Assembly: GCA_016169945.1 (NCBI GenBank)
Contig: JADLSH010000369.1
Location: 5,226,001-5,290,000 of the forward strand
Length of the DNA stretch: 64,000 nucleotides
Source of the DNA: Trachythela sp. YZ-2020
Lineage: Eukaryota; Cnidaria; Anthozoa; Malacalcyonacea; Clavulariidae
Reading direction: 5' to 3'
Positions 1 through 10,777 of the stretch are shown piece by piece. How positions within the stretch are numbered: position 1 is the stretch's first letter; each line of letters starts with the position of its first letter. A program made the position numbers and the translations under genes. The notes beneath the pieces were generated by a model, which saw only the letters and a list, made by a program, of their open reading frames with translations, was not told the origin of the DNA and did not search any database.

Positions 1-535
1 TTAGCCTTTCGAATTGGCCGCCCTACCACGGAGCGCGGCTGAGATTGAATTTTCACGTTATTTGCTCTTCTACAAGCCCTCGTATCCGCTCATCCTTTCG
101 TATTTGCTTTAACCAGGCACTGGCCTTGACGAATGTTCCGCCGTCAGAATATATTACTCGCGGGCGCCCACGACGGGCGATGTGCTTCTTTAGGCTTACG
201 AGAAAGGTTGGCGTCTCAAGGTTGCGCAGAAGCTCCAAATGAATGGCTCTTGATAGGCTGCAAGCGAATATCGCCAAGTATGCTTTCCCTTCCGTTTTAA
301 CCGACTTCTTGTATTTCACCGGTCCCGCGAAATATATGCCGACTACTTCAAAGGGAGTCCCTGGATTGGTTCTGTCCTTTGGTAGGCGTCCCGGAACTGG
401 TGGGGTTGCTGCTCTGACACGGAATCTCTTACAAACCCAGCAATCGCTACGCACTTTCTTCACCAAACTCCTAAGTCGAGGAACCCAATAGCGCTCTCTC
501 ACTGCCGCCATGGTAATCCCCACTCCCCCGCGTTT
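1..535 (-). pseudogene. BEL/Pao integrase fragment, first catalytic Asp changed to Tyr
   Basis: An open minus-strand frame (523 to 53, continuing upstream to about 535) encodes the end of the H2C2 zinc-binding domain (CWVCKRF) followed by the rve core. The core's first acidic residue, normally in a VGIDFAGP-like motif, reads VGIYFAGP: the codon is TAT where GAT is expected. The second acidic residue survives in IYSDGGTF. The frame ends within the core at about 53, so the third catalytic residue is not present in this frame. Retroviral-type integrases need all acidic residues for strand transfer, so this domain should be dead even apart from the LINE insertion upstream. Confidence 0.85.
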
Positions 536-1905
536 AATAATAATAATTGAGGGAATTCATATCATCCAAGGATATTTTTCAATGAAGTCCTCCTACAAAT
601 AAAATAGCTATGATAAATATTAAAAGTTATACAATTTACAAAGTTATATAAACTAACCTATAGATAAAATTGTAAAAATTGATAGTATCCGTATTAAAGT
701 TAACTAATATTAGGAAGTTAATAAGTTAATTATTAATCGGTAATTAAAAAAGAAGTTTTCTTTTAATAGTTTGAAGATTTGCTGTGTTCTTGATCTCGCA
801 ATCCAAATCATTGCAATTATTGGCTGCATTGTATACAAATCGTTGTTTTCCCCTTTTGAATCAGTTGAAAATCTGTCGCCATTAGGCCATGAAGACACCT
901 ATAAACTGCAACGTAGACATTTCAATATACCAATACGTTGGTTTATCTTCGTTCTCATAGCTTTAATATGGTCGGACCATGTTAGATTTTCATGAATCGT
1001 AATCCCCAAATATTGGTTAATTTGATGTCCTTTTACCGGCAGCCTGATACTACAACAAGACTTAATTTTGCGTGAGCTACCAATCAGAATTAATTTTGAC
1101 TTTTCAACGTTCAATGTTAAAAAATTGTTGTTAAACCAATCTGCATTGAGCTTAGTTTCAACATCATGCACTCACCATTCTTGACGAGCAATATATAACA
1201 GTATCATCCGCATACATCATCACTTTACAAAACTTAAGACATCGAGGTAGATCATTCACATACAAAAGAAATAGGAGAGGGCCCAAGATACTCCCCTGGG
1301 GCCGGTTGTATAACTACCCGTTTTGTGGTTAAATAATAGTTAACTGTAAAATTCGCGATTCTGATTGGTTAACTTTCGCACTAACTATAGTTAAAAGAAG
1401 AAGTTTTTCATGGTTTACGGTGTCGAAAGCTTTGCTCAAATCGAGGAAGACGACACCAATTACTTGACCCGAGTCCATAGGCGCCAGGATTTTATCTGTA
1501 AAATGGATAAGAGCATTATCTGTTGATCCTCTCGCCTGGAGACCATACTGTTCTAGTGTTCTTTTGCAAGGATTTCATTCTCGCTAAGAGAAGAATACAG
1601 TTGTTGTTGAACTGCTCGCTTGAGTAACTTACCGACAGTGGGAAGAATTGTGATAGGTCTATAATTATTCACATCAGTCTGATTTCCTTGTTTATGCAAT
1701 GCAGTAATTCTCCCAATTTTCCAAGAACTAGGAAAGGACGCAGTGGAAAGAGTAGTTGAAGATTTTTGTTAAACTTGGTGCTATGACTGATGAAGCATCT
1801 TTCAACAAACGAGCACTTAGTTGATGGTGTTCCGATAGAAATAGTACTAGTTATGGATGCGAATCTTTCGGCTAGCTTACTTGCAACGGGGCAGAAATGA
1901 GAATT
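536..1905 (-). mobile_element. CR1/L2-like LINE fragment A, 5'-truncated
   Basis: Minus-strand reverse transcriptase remnants run from about 1905 to 899. They include an RT-finger segment near 1730, FLDLSKAFDTVNH near 1430, [10 protein letters not shown] near 1290, YADD near 1210, and the thumb/connection segment 1171-899 with the KYLG-like YLGITI motif. Frameshifts and an insertion at 1302-1405 interrupt it. The 3' end is a short TTA/TAA tail at about 536-550, abutting the BEL/Pao integrase, as expected for target-primed insertion. The 5' end is missing, and the 3' end of LINE B abuts it. Confidence 0.75.
1302..1405. mobile_element. MITE fragment interrupting LINE A
   Basis: About 100 bp of AT-rich, locally palindromic DNA (GGCCGGTTGTATAACTACCC, then ATTGGTTAACTTTCGC and TAACTATAGTTA) replaces the RT segment between the FLDLSKAFD and QGSILGP motifs. 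It resembles one half of cnidarian palindromic MITEs beginning GGGCC-GTTGTA. The matching end is absent. The assignment rests on recollection of such repeats and on the interruption itself. Confidence 0.4.
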
Positions 1906-3216
1906 GAAGATCTTTAATAAAATTTATTTTAACACGGTAGCCTATTCAGTATAATATGTACAATCTGTTTTTAAAAGGGCCGTGCTATAATATCAAAAAC
2001 ACATTAACTATAATTGTTTACTAATTAATTACAGCACATAATTATTACACACTCCATTAATTTCGGAAATGCATTATACATTATTGTGCAAGGGTTAAAC
2101 GCCGTTTAAAATAGGGTAAAGACAAATCCTGAATGTTATTAGTTACTTCATCCGATAATTCGTTCCACCCTTGTGCTGCTCAATAAGAGAAACTTCTTTT
2201 GAGAAAGTTAGTTCTTGGTTTAGGTAAAGATAGTTTAACATTATTACTCCTTAGAGAATAATTACTATTTTCACATTTCGTGAAGAAATTCTGCACATAA
2301 TCAGGTAGTCTGTTAGTTAAAGCTTTAAACGTCATGATGGTTTCTCTTTTCTTCAAAATGTCTTCAATTGGCATCCAATTGAGACTTTCTAGTATTTGAG
2401 TGGAACGAACCTCGTATGATTGTCTTGTGATAACTCGAGCTGCTCTTCTTTGTAATTTAGAAAGTTTGTTAAGAATGGAATTAGATCCATCATTCCATAC
2501 TATTGAGCAATATGTCAGGTGAGGAAATACTAGAGCATTGTACATTTTGATTAGAATATGTAAAGGAACAAAGGACTTAGCTCTTCTTAATAATGCAATA
2601 TTTTTTGAGATTTTTTTAGATTGTGCGTCATTGTGTATACCCCACTTAAATTGATCGTCGATGATAAAACCAAGAGATTTTTTGCTGGTGACACGTTTAA
2701 TATTATTATCTCCTATGGCTAATGAAATCTCTGGGATGTCTTCAAAATTAGCGAGACGATATCTAGACCCAATTATCATAAATTCCGTTTTGCTATCGTT
2801 TAACGTGAGTTTGTTGCCTCTAAGCCAACTATGAACATTCTCAAGATCTCTTTTAAGTTTAGTCTCGATTTCATTGGAATCCAAACCGGCACACGAAATC
2901 AATGTTAAATCTCCTAGTAGCAAAAATTAATCGTTTGTAGGAACATTAGATATACATTTGTTCAATTCCTGAATACTGTTATCTAGTGAAACGTCTGGGG
3001 CACGATATACACAACCTATAAGGATAGTCTTCGCTTTAGGTCTGCTAATTTCTATCCAACAGGTTTCAACAACTTCCGTGTCAATGTCATCACAATGTTT
3101 AAAAGGCACATTATTCCTAATATAAAACATTGTTCCTCCGCCGCGTTTATCGTGTTTTCTATCTTGCCTTAGAATGCTAAAGCCGGGTATCGACACTTCA
3201 CAGTTTCAGTGACACT
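1906..3216 (-). mobile_element. LINE fragment B with endonuclease fused to RT C-terminus by internal deletion
   Basis: From 3196 down to 2927 the minus strand encodes the middle of an APE-type endonuclease (GGGTMFYIR, VYRAPD). From 2923 to 2180 it encodes an RT C-terminal half (LDSNEIETKLKRDLENVHSW to SFSY). The whole RT palm is missing. The seam lies where the endonuclease GDFNID motif and the RT DDTLIS motif would meet. A TGA at about 2180 interrupts the final segment, which otherwise reads on to about 2092. The 3' UTR continues to about 1906, where LINE A begins. Confidence 0.75.
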
Positions 3217-5125
3217 TCACAGTTGGGTCGTGTGGAAGATATATAGGATAACTTCCCTGGATTCCATACCATCATCAGTTCGTTCGAGGCCTAAACGAGC
3301 GCTGGTTTGCGAGTAATGGGGCTCAGTAATGTCTCGGAGCTGTACACGCTTGATCCACCATTCTTTCGCTGCTTCAACCTCTTCTGTAGCCAAGGGTCCG
3401 ACTCTCTTATCTTGATGTCTACTGTAGTGTATGAATCGGTTCATCCAGGCACAAATCCGCAGAGTAAGACGAAAGCTGTTTCACTCAAGGATATCGTCAA
3501 ATTCGTCTGACACTGGTTCCGATTGCGCCACACAGATCGATGAGGACTTCACGGATTACCTTCGCTTCTGCTTCTGCCTCGGGCGACGCCTGCAACACTG
3601 GGTTATCAGGCCATTCAGAAGGGTCGTGCAATCATGCTATCCACCTACGCGTGGATAGACGGCACTGGATCCTTGGGAAGAGCGTTACGCACTGCGAGGT
3701 TGGTAGCCATGTGCGCACCAACCAACTTTAACCTCGGTATAGTCAAGCTTCGCTTCGCCAGTCTGCTTTTGGCCGTCACCAGTTGTTGTGTTGTCCCCGA
3801 TGGTTGCTTGACAACAGCGTCGCACACGTCTCGATATATTTACTTCCCTTCGAGGGTCAATGGTGAGACTAGCCCCAACGGATCGTAGATTTTCGCCAGC
3901 TTTCTCAATACACCACGCTTTGTTTTCTGAACTTCCTCGTCCGGAAACGTCACTGCTAGGGTGTCGTTTTGTTTGTCCCACTTCAGCCCTAGTAGCTTAG
4001 TTTCGCTCGGCTTGACCATAAGTTATTGCTTCGCGTATGATTGGTCTCGGAGATCTTCTGGGGATGCATCATCTTCTAATTGTGGAATGTTCGAGTTCCA
4101 TTTGTGAAGCTCAAAGGTGGCATCATGCAATATTTCCCGTGCTGTTGCTTTCCTCGTCTGCGCTTCTTGAACAGTTTTCCCGCCCGTAAACAGGTCATCA
4201 ACATACATGCTACGACGTAATCGTGTAACTTCATCGGGATATCTGTCGGCCCAGGCATCAAGAAGACTTTCAAGTACCCTTTCGAGCAGGTACGGTGATG
4301 GAGCTAAACCAAATAACACTCTCGCAAACCGAAACGTTTCTACCTCATCCATTTCATTCTTCCGCCAATGAAGCCGCTAGGCATCTTTTTCGTTTTCTCT
4401 CACACGTATCTGTAGAAACGCTTGACGTACATCCACAGAAACCATCACCGGAAACGCATCACCTGGATGGTTGCTGCGCCATGGCAAGCCGGTTTCGTAC
4501 CATCCTTCTGGCGAACGCCGTAATTGCTCTTTGAATTCTCAATGTACTATCTTCTGATCACGTTCGAATGAATCTTCTAGACCCAGCACATGAAGGCGGC
4601 AAAGTTGCTCGTAGTCGACGACTAGTTTGCGCCAATAACATTGTTCGTCTGTCAAACTCGTTACCCGGAGACATGAGGAACCATCCTAGTCGAGTAAGTT
4701 TTGCGATGGCGTCATCCCCCACGCTGAGGATTATATGTACAGTCAGTCAATCCTTGGTATCCTTGTCCGCAATGTCGACTGGTTGAAGGTGGGGATATGT
4801 CGTTGCCATTCTTTGATATTGAGGATTGGGTATTGTTAACAATTGGGTCTTGTTCACTTTAGTCAGTTTCGCATCCATCTTAAGCTCACCATCGATGGAG
4901 GATAACTCGGCATCATACAATTCCAATTGAATAATGTGTCCCATTAACATTTCCACCTGTCTCGTCTTACTTTCGCTTGGCTTCTTGATCATCATATCTG
5001 CAACTTTCGCTGAAGCATAATTATGAGCTGTTGGACCCACTGTTAATAAGTGCTCGTGTTGTTATCCCGTCCACTTTCACCAAGACTACCGGGAATACCC
5101 CCTCTCCTACTCGGAAATACTACTT
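3217..5125 (-). pseudogene. BEL/Pao protease, reverse transcriptase and RNase H remnants
   Basis: Reading down the minus strand, a protease-like segment appears first (5125-4747), with the active-site triad position as NSG in place of DSG. RT fingers and palm follow (about 4700-4023), with VDVRQAFLQI around 4430 and YVDDL near 4195. Then come LGLKWD and the YDPLG connection (about 3990-3860), the RNase H-like LVTAKSRLA...TIPRL segment (3827-3645) and the pre-integrase linker ending at 3217. Several frameshifts and stops break the frame, and part of the RNase H region seems deleted around 3840. It is a fossil, recognised from family motifs only. Confidence 0.85.
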
Positions 5126-5220
5126 GGAAATTGAAGATACAATATCGTAATGAATCGTTGTCATATTTAAACTTTCTTAAATAATAACCTGAAAAAATAA
5201 ATCACTATTATTAATCAACA

Positions 5221-5274
5221 GCGTAGCACATGGCCGCCTTTGAGAGAGCGTAGCACATGGCCGCCTTTGAGAGA
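5221..5274 (+). repeat. 27-bp tandem duplication over the LINE start codon
   Basis: Two exact 27-bp units (5221-5247 and 5248-5274) each contain CACATGGCCG. The first ATG (5230) opens only a seven-codon frame ending in TAG at 5251-5253. The second (5257) starts the main ORF. The upstream mini-ORF therefore exists only because of the duplication. Confidence 0.9.
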
Positions 5275-8200
5275 GCTGCTCGAAGTTTGTGCCTTGTCCT
5301 TCTATTATATGTGTGTTTCATATATCATTCAAGTGCTAATGAAACAACACTAAGTCTTATTGATGGGAATACATTGTATGCTTCAAGATATGTCAATGAG
5401 CCCAAATTATACGACGGAGTGTCGTCGAAGACTTCTCCTTTGAAACGCCATGGAAGACAGTGTTGCAACACATTGGGAAAATTCTATTCGTTCAAAGCTG
5501 GTTGTGTTCTTGCTGAAAGGACAGCAGTAGCATTATTGTTGGTATGGTTATCGAATGATGTTGCTTCTAATCCTGGCCCTGGTATGTCTCTAAAAAATCT
5601 CACTAAATCCAGAGGTTTGAAAGTAGCTCATCTAAATATCCGAAGTATCGTGGGTAAAATGGATTCCCTAAAGATACTCATGAAAGATAACCCTCTCGAT
5701 ATCTTAACAATTTCTGAGACATGGTTAAAACCTACTATATCTGATAATGAAGTATTTCTTCATGGCTACTCGTGTGTGAGAAATGATAGACTAAACAAGA
5801 CTGGTGGTGGAACGATGATATATATTCGGGATGGTATTCCATATCGGTCAAGAACGGACTTAATGAGTGAGGTTTGTGAATCATGCTGTATTGAAGTAGT
5901 TAGACCCAAATGTAAAACGATTATAGTATGGACAGTTTATAGGGCACCCGATGTGAATTTCGATATTTTTATCGAGGATTTGGATCGTTCCCTGCTTATA
6001 TTATCCGACAATGTTCACACGATTTTACTTGGTGATTTTAACGTGGATATGCAACTTTCAAAAAAGCCTTCAAACAAAGAACAAAGACGTAAATTGTCTA
6101 GTCTGTCTTCTGTTCATAATCTTGAGCAGCTCATAGTGGGTCCCACGAGAATTACTGAAACGTCGTCCACATTGATTGATCTATTGTTCTCGAATATTAC
6201 GCAACGCATTGTTGACCATGGCGTTTTTCCACTGAACCTTAGCGATCACTCACTGATATATTGCGTTTATAAAGCTGGTCAAGTTAAATCTCCTGGAAGA
6301 ATAATAGAGCATCGTTCATTTAAACATTATTCTAAGTCGGCTTTTGTCGATGACCTTAAATCAATTGACTGGTCTTCGATAAGCGCTGAAGAAGATCTAG
6401 ATCAAGCTGTACTTAAGTGGAATGCATTTTTTACAACAGTAATGGATAATCATGCTCCAATGAAAAAATCCCGAATACGAGGTATATCTACACCATGGAT
6501 GACCGCTGATCTATCAGCATTAATGCAAAAGCGTGACGTTATTCATAGGAAAGCAATTAAGTCAAAATTATCAAATTACTGGTCTCAGTACAAAGTCCTC
6601 AGAAATAGAGTAAACAGCGAAATAAGGAAATGTAAAGCCGACTATTATTCCAAATTGATCGAGGATAATAAAAACAATTGTTGTGCACTCTGGAAAACTC
6701 TAAATACGATTCTTTCACGTAAAGAAACAAGTCCAGTCACCTGTATTGAAGCTGATAGAGTCATATATACTGAACCGAAATCCATTGCTGAGATACTAAA
6801 TCAACATTTCTCAACCATCGGTACTAAAATTACTAACGGTTTAAGGTCTCTTTCATCTACAATATTTAACAACAATGTCAACGGAACAATAAGTTTATCT
6901 ACTACATTTGAAATACAACCGATTACTACACAGTTTGTCCAGAAGGAATTATTAAAATTGAAACCAAATAAGGCAGTGGGTATGGACAAGATCAACGCCC
7001 GTTTTCTTAAAGACGCTGCCTATGTGATAGCTGAAAGCCTGACGAACTTGTTTAACCGGTCCATTGAGTCATCGAATTTCCCATTATCATGGAAATTAGG
7101 AAAAGTAACAGCATTGTTTAAATCAGGGAACCGTTCAGATGCCAACAACTATAGACCTATTACTGTATTACCTGCTGTATCCAAGGTCCTTGAAAGGGCA
7201 GTTCATTGTCAACTGTACAATTATCTAAGTGTTAATAAGATCTTAACACCAAATCAGTTTGGTTTCAGACCAAGGTTGTCAACATCTATGGCATTGGCCC
7301 ATTTCACAGATAATGTCCTTGATAATATGGACAATGGCTATTTCACCGGGGCTCTGTTTTTAGACCTGTCAAAAGCTTTTGACACCATCGACCACTCACT
7401 CTTATTAAAGAAATTGGACGCTATTGGTCTAAAAGGTAATACTGCAGATTGGTTTCGATCCTATTTGGGCAGTAGAACCCAAGTTACTAGTATCAATTCA
7501 GAAATTTCTCAAGTTGCTTCTATTGAAGTCGGGGTGCCGCAGGGAAGTATATTAGGACCATTACTTTTTTTGATTTATGTGAATGATCTTTCATTATGTC
7601 AACTTTCAAGCAAGATTATTTTCTATGCGGACGATACTGTGATCTACCATTCGGCTAGAACGCTAGACGATATTAGCGACATCTTAAATTCAGACCTGGA
7701 TATTGTAACCAATTGGTTTAATCAACATTTATTATCTTTGAACACCTCTAAGAGTAAATTTTTACTATTTGGGAGTCCGCAAAAATTGAAAAAGATTGAT
7801 GTTTCCAGTTTCAAAATTAGGACAGGAAATGATGAAATTGAAAAAGTGGGATCTGTCAAATACCTTGGTTTAACCCTACATCAGTATATGACTTGGGATG
7901 AGCATATTGACAATGTTATTAAGAAGATAAACCAAAGACTTGGTGTTGTCTATAGGATCAAACATTTAATACCTCTCACTACAAGACTAGTCCTATATAA
8001 CTCCTTGGTCTTACCTCTGTTTGAATATGGAGATACTATATGGGGTGACAAGAACAATTCTACCTTGATGGAACGTTTGCAAATTTTACAAAATAAATCG
8101 GCCAGAATTATTCTGGATTTACCCCCCGGGAGTTCAGCTACTGAAGAACTCAAATGTCTAAACATGAAACCATTAAGTGAAAGACGTTTTTTTCACCGCT

Positions 8201-8379
8201 GCTGCTTGGCGTATAGGGGAATAAATCAAGTAATTGATTACGATTTCAATTTTACGTCCAATGTTATGTTTCACCCTATGATACCCGGACAAAAAACAAT
8301 CTTCATCTGCCTCGTGTTCGGACTAATTGGGGGAAACAGAGGCTTGTTTACCATGCTGCTAGTGATTGGAACTCATTGA
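5257..8379 (+). CDS. LINE polyprotein: signal-like N-terminus, 2A-like motif, APE endonuclease, reverse transcriptase
   Basis: The ORF has 1040 codons. Residues 11-27 are strongly hydrophobic (LCLVLLLYVCFIYHSSA) and resemble a signal peptide. Residues 92-108 form a hydrophobic stretch ending DVASNPGP, a 2A-like ribosome-skipping motif with Ala in place of the usual Glu. The endonuclease spans about 118-335 with HLNIRS, SETWL, VYRAPD, LLGDFNVD, LIDLLF and SDHS all kept. The RT has [30 protein letters not shown] and YADD at residues 790-793. Near 8285 a run of six A has probably lost one base: the last 35 or so residues are out of frame, and the expected C-terminus resumes in another frame to a stop at 8448-8450. 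Otherwise it looks intact. Confidence 0.88.
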   Translation: MAAFERAARSLCLVLLLYVCFIYHSSANETTLSLIDGNTLYASRYVNEPKLYDGVSSKTSPLKRHGRQCCNTLGKFYSFKAGCVLAERTAVALLLVWLSNDVASNPGPGMSLKNLTKSRGLKVAHLNIRSIVGKMDSLKILMKDNPLDILTISETWLKPTISDNEVFLHGYSCVRNDRLNKTGGGTMIYIRDGIPYRSRTDLMSEVCESCCIEVVRPKCKTIIVWTVYRAPDVNFDIFIEDLDRSLLILSDNVHTILLGDFNVDMQLSKKPSNKEQRRKLSSLSSVHNLEQLIVGPTRITETSSTLIDLLFSNITQRIVDHGVFPLNLSDHSLIYCVYKAGQVKSPGRIIEHRSFKHYSKSAFVDDLKSIDWSSISAEEDLDQAVLKWNAFFTTVMDNHAPMKKSRIRGISTPWMTADLSALMQKRDVIHRKAIKSKLSNYWSQYKVLRNRVNSEIRKCKADYYSKLIEDNKNNCCALWKTLNTILSRKETSPVTCIEADRVIYTEPKSIAEILNQHFSTIGTKITNGLRSLSSTIFNNNVNGTISLSTTFEIQPITTQFVQKELLKLKPNKAVGMDKINARFLKDAAYVIAESLTNLFNRSIESSNFPLSWKLGKVTALFKSGNRSDANNYRPITVLPAVSKVLERAVHCQLYNYLSVNKILTPNQFGFRPRLSTSMALAHFTDNVLDNMDNGYFTGALFLDLSKAFDTIDHSLLLKKLDAIGLKGNTADWFRSYLGSRTQVTSINSEISQVASIEVGVPQGSILGPLLFLIYVNDLSLCQLSSKIIFYADDTVIYHSARTLDDISDILNSDLDIVTNWFNQHLLSLNTSKSKFLLFGSPQKLKKIDVSSFKIRTGNDEIEKVGSVKYLGLTLHQYMTWDEHIDNVIKKINQRLGVVYRIKHLIPLTTRLVLYNSLVLPLFEYGDTIWGDKNNSTLMERLQILQNKSARIILDLPPGSSATEELKCLNMKPLSERRFFHRCCLAYRGINQVIDYDFNFTSNVMFHPMIPGQKTIFICLVFGLIGGNRGLFTMLLVIGTH

Positions 8380-8682
8380 ACACAGATATAAGAAATAGTA
8401 ACTCCTTTTCTGTATTTAAATCACATTTTAGTGTTTCTAGTTACTATTGACATAGTTTTGAACTTTCGTATGTAGTTCAGGTTTTTGAAGTTTTAATCAA
8501 TTTGTAATATACTTACCATATTTTGTGTGCTAACTCTTAACTTATAATCTTAATTTAGACATTTTATATATTTTATTGTATAATATTGTATGATATTGTG
8601 CAGGTCCCTACTGAAAATCGCGTTTCGCGAGTAGGTTACCTGTTGAAATATTTATTAAACAAACAAAACAAACAAACAAGTT

Positions 8683-9580
8683 ATCATGGTGCATTAAGAG
8701 AAAATATTGAAGTTTTGTGAATATTTACAATTAAAGATATTAATAAAATAATGTTCAATAAAATATATACAGTAACATTCATGCACTTGTTAACTAATTT
8801 GTAAACTAATTTGTAATCATGAAACATCTGCATCTTGATGCCTTGTGCCTTTTTATTGGCATCAATAACTGTATGACAGACTTTCCTGCAATTATAGCAG
8901 AGAGAAATTATACTGTGTTATTAGACATTTTTATTACCTATATGCATTTAATCTCTGTAAAGGGTGGAAGAGAGATAAAACCTTTGTTGGTTTATGTACA
9001 ATACTATTTGTGCACATTGAAGACCTTGCCTTATTAAAATAAGACAATCCATTATATTTATCCATAATAGCTTGTTATGAGTTATGACTTGAGGCCGAGG
9101 GCATGCACAAATTAATATATCTTGCTGCTTACATTAATATTTATTTTCTGCCAGGGAGACTTTGGGAAACTAATCACTTAGCAGAATTTACTAAACCTTG
9201 GGTTGGAGGGTTCATATATTTTTTCACAGATTATACCACTACTGCAGTTACTGTCAAAAAGAGTGCTTGGACATACAATGGATATTATCCAGGGTTGGTC
9301 GCCATCCTTAACCCTTCCACACCCCCTATAGTGTCTGGCAATGCTGCCCAAGCAATATTATCCTGTTAATATGGATAAAGCTTCTAATTACCATTTTAAA
9401 CAGCAGCATGGCAATTTATGCCTGCACTACCAATATCAAGAAAATGTACAATTACTAAAACTACAAGCTGTTAAATGTCCCACAGAGGACAAAATCTATA
9501 TACATGGAGTATATACACCTAACTTCACAGTAGTTGATGGTGTTTGTGGATGGAATATTCGAACGAAAATTTATATTCAT
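8683..9580. other. AT-rich stretch with no recognised gene
   Basis: Short open frames at 9103-9369 and 9341-9586 (plus) have no family motif, no convincing splice signals and no repeat structure that I can recognise. Nothing else is supported here. Confidence 0.5.
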
Positions 9581-9697
9581 TTTTAGACCTAGCCAGGAGC
9601 AGTTGCGAAAAATGCAACCTTAGGCCCTCTGGAAGGAATCGAACCAGCGGTCCTGCGATTCCGGTGCAGCGCTCTAACCAACTGAGCTACAGAGTCC
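9581..9697 (-). mobile_element. tRNA-derived SINE
   Basis: The minus strand from 9697 begins with a tRNA-like head. It has an A box (TAGCTCAGTTGG, 9689-9678), an anticodon-arm-like segment, and a B box (GGTTCGATTCC, 9645-9635). Acceptor pairing is poor at the first two positions and position 33 is C, so it is not a working tRNA. A non-tRNA tail follows to 9581 (AACTGCTCCTGGCTAGGTCT). The same tail recurs at 58,803-58,848, which supports a dispersed SINE family. Confidence 0.75.
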
Positions 9698-10774
9698 AGT
9701 CACTGAGCATTAACCGCAAGTTCGTGTATATAACTTCACAGTACTATAAATGATGCTGAAACAACCTGAAAATTTTGTTTTCAAAACCAACATGAGACTA
9801 GTTTGTCTATAATGCGATGCTCTGGGAATGGCTATAAATGCTAACGGTGTTTTGACGTAAAATATAATGGGGAAAAGTGCACTATTTATACTGTGGCAAA
9901 ATAATAGGCCGAGTGCATATATTTTAAACAATGAACTGTGACTGAAAACTACATTTGCTATTAAAAAGAAAAATAAAGGTTTCCGTACACCTCTTAATCA
10001 TTTTTATACAATGTTTTTGAAAGGAAATATCTATTGTTCACAGCGTTAGCATGGTATTAATACTCAAGTTTTGAAATTAATAACCTAAAAGTATAGAAAA
10101 CAAGTATTTAATAGTGTTTTCTTCAACAGTGATTTGTACCATTGTGGCATCCATAGACGGAGCAAAACCTCACAGCTTTTCTCTCCACGTTGTAAACAAA
10201 CAAGGCAGGCGAAAAAGTGAAGGTTTGAGCTTTGAAAAAAATATTTTGCCAAAAACCAGGGGGGGTGAAAGAGTCCGTTTTAGATTAGGATCCAGTGTTA
10301 GGATCGCGGTCGGTCAGTGGTAATTACCATGAGAAAAAGGAACCAGTGGCGTCATTATGCATTATAGCGTCAGCAAAGGCCAAAATCCGCCATGTTTTTT
10401 GTCTCACTTTGCTACCTGGCATATATTACTGCCAGAGTGGTTCCATGTAGAATACGCCTGAGATATCCGGCGTGGAGTTCTGTCATCGACGGCGTATTGG
10501 CGTAACTTTGCCCTTTGTTATTATATAGGCGCATCAACGCCTTAGCGAGTCGGCGTGCAATTTTTCATCTCAATTTTGGCACCACGTTGGCGCAATACAA
10601 AATTTTAAGACAATGGTGTATTGATATAAATAAAAAAACAATAGTTTTGAGTTTTCACAACTATAATTGCACAAATAGTTAAAGCTTTTGAGCAAATAAT
10701 GTTATTTTTGTTGATTGTTTATTTCTTCTGAAATCGACATTCTTCCTTTTTCGGACCGTAAGAACGGTACAATA
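9698..10774. other. Intergenic stretch, nothing recognised
   Basis: No coding region, repeat pair or RNA gene can be supported. A short open frame at 10114-10323 lacks any recognisable motif. Confidence 0.5.
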
Positions 10775-10777
10775 TAA

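Larger units (their letters stand above)
1..5125 (-). mobile_element. BEL/Pao LTR retrotransposon, decayed, split by nested LINEs
   Basis: Minus-strand pol of a BEL/Pao element reads from about 5125 down to 3217 and resumes from about 535 down to the window edge. The order is protease, reverse transcriptase with a YVDDL box near 4195, connection/RNase H-like region, and integrase zinc-binding and core domains. The gap 536-3216 is filled by two minus-strand LINE fragments inserted between the linker before the integrase zinc finger and the zinc finger itself. No LTR or gag is recognisable. Stops and frameshifts are frequent and two catalytic aspartates are altered, so the copy is inactive. Confidence 0.85.
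5221..8682 (+). mobile_element. Near full-length CR1/L2-like LINE (copy C)
   Basis: A plus-strand non-LTR retrotransposon of about 3.46 kb. It starts at a 27-bp tandem duplication that includes the initiator codon and has one long ORF. The 3' UTR carries a hairpin near 8605-8640 and the copy ends in an AAAC-rich tail at about 8657-8679. It lies next to the protease end of the BEL/Pao fossil. No clear target-site duplication is visible. The open reading frame with intact catalytic motifs makes this the youngest-looking LINE in the window. Confidence 0.85.

Noticed and set aside
2180..2923. Independent 247-aa gene
   Set aside because: It is the RT C-terminal half of LINE B fused to an endonuclease fragment, not a host protein.
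9103..9586. Two overlapping small ORFs with aromatic-rich sequence
   Set aside because: No recognisable domain, no start or splice context, and low-complexity neighbours. Not supported as genes.
9623..9697. Functional tRNA gene
   Set aside because: Acceptor stem mismatches at the first two pairs, T-stem mismatches, C at position 33 and a shared SINE tail indicate a tRNA-derived SINE.
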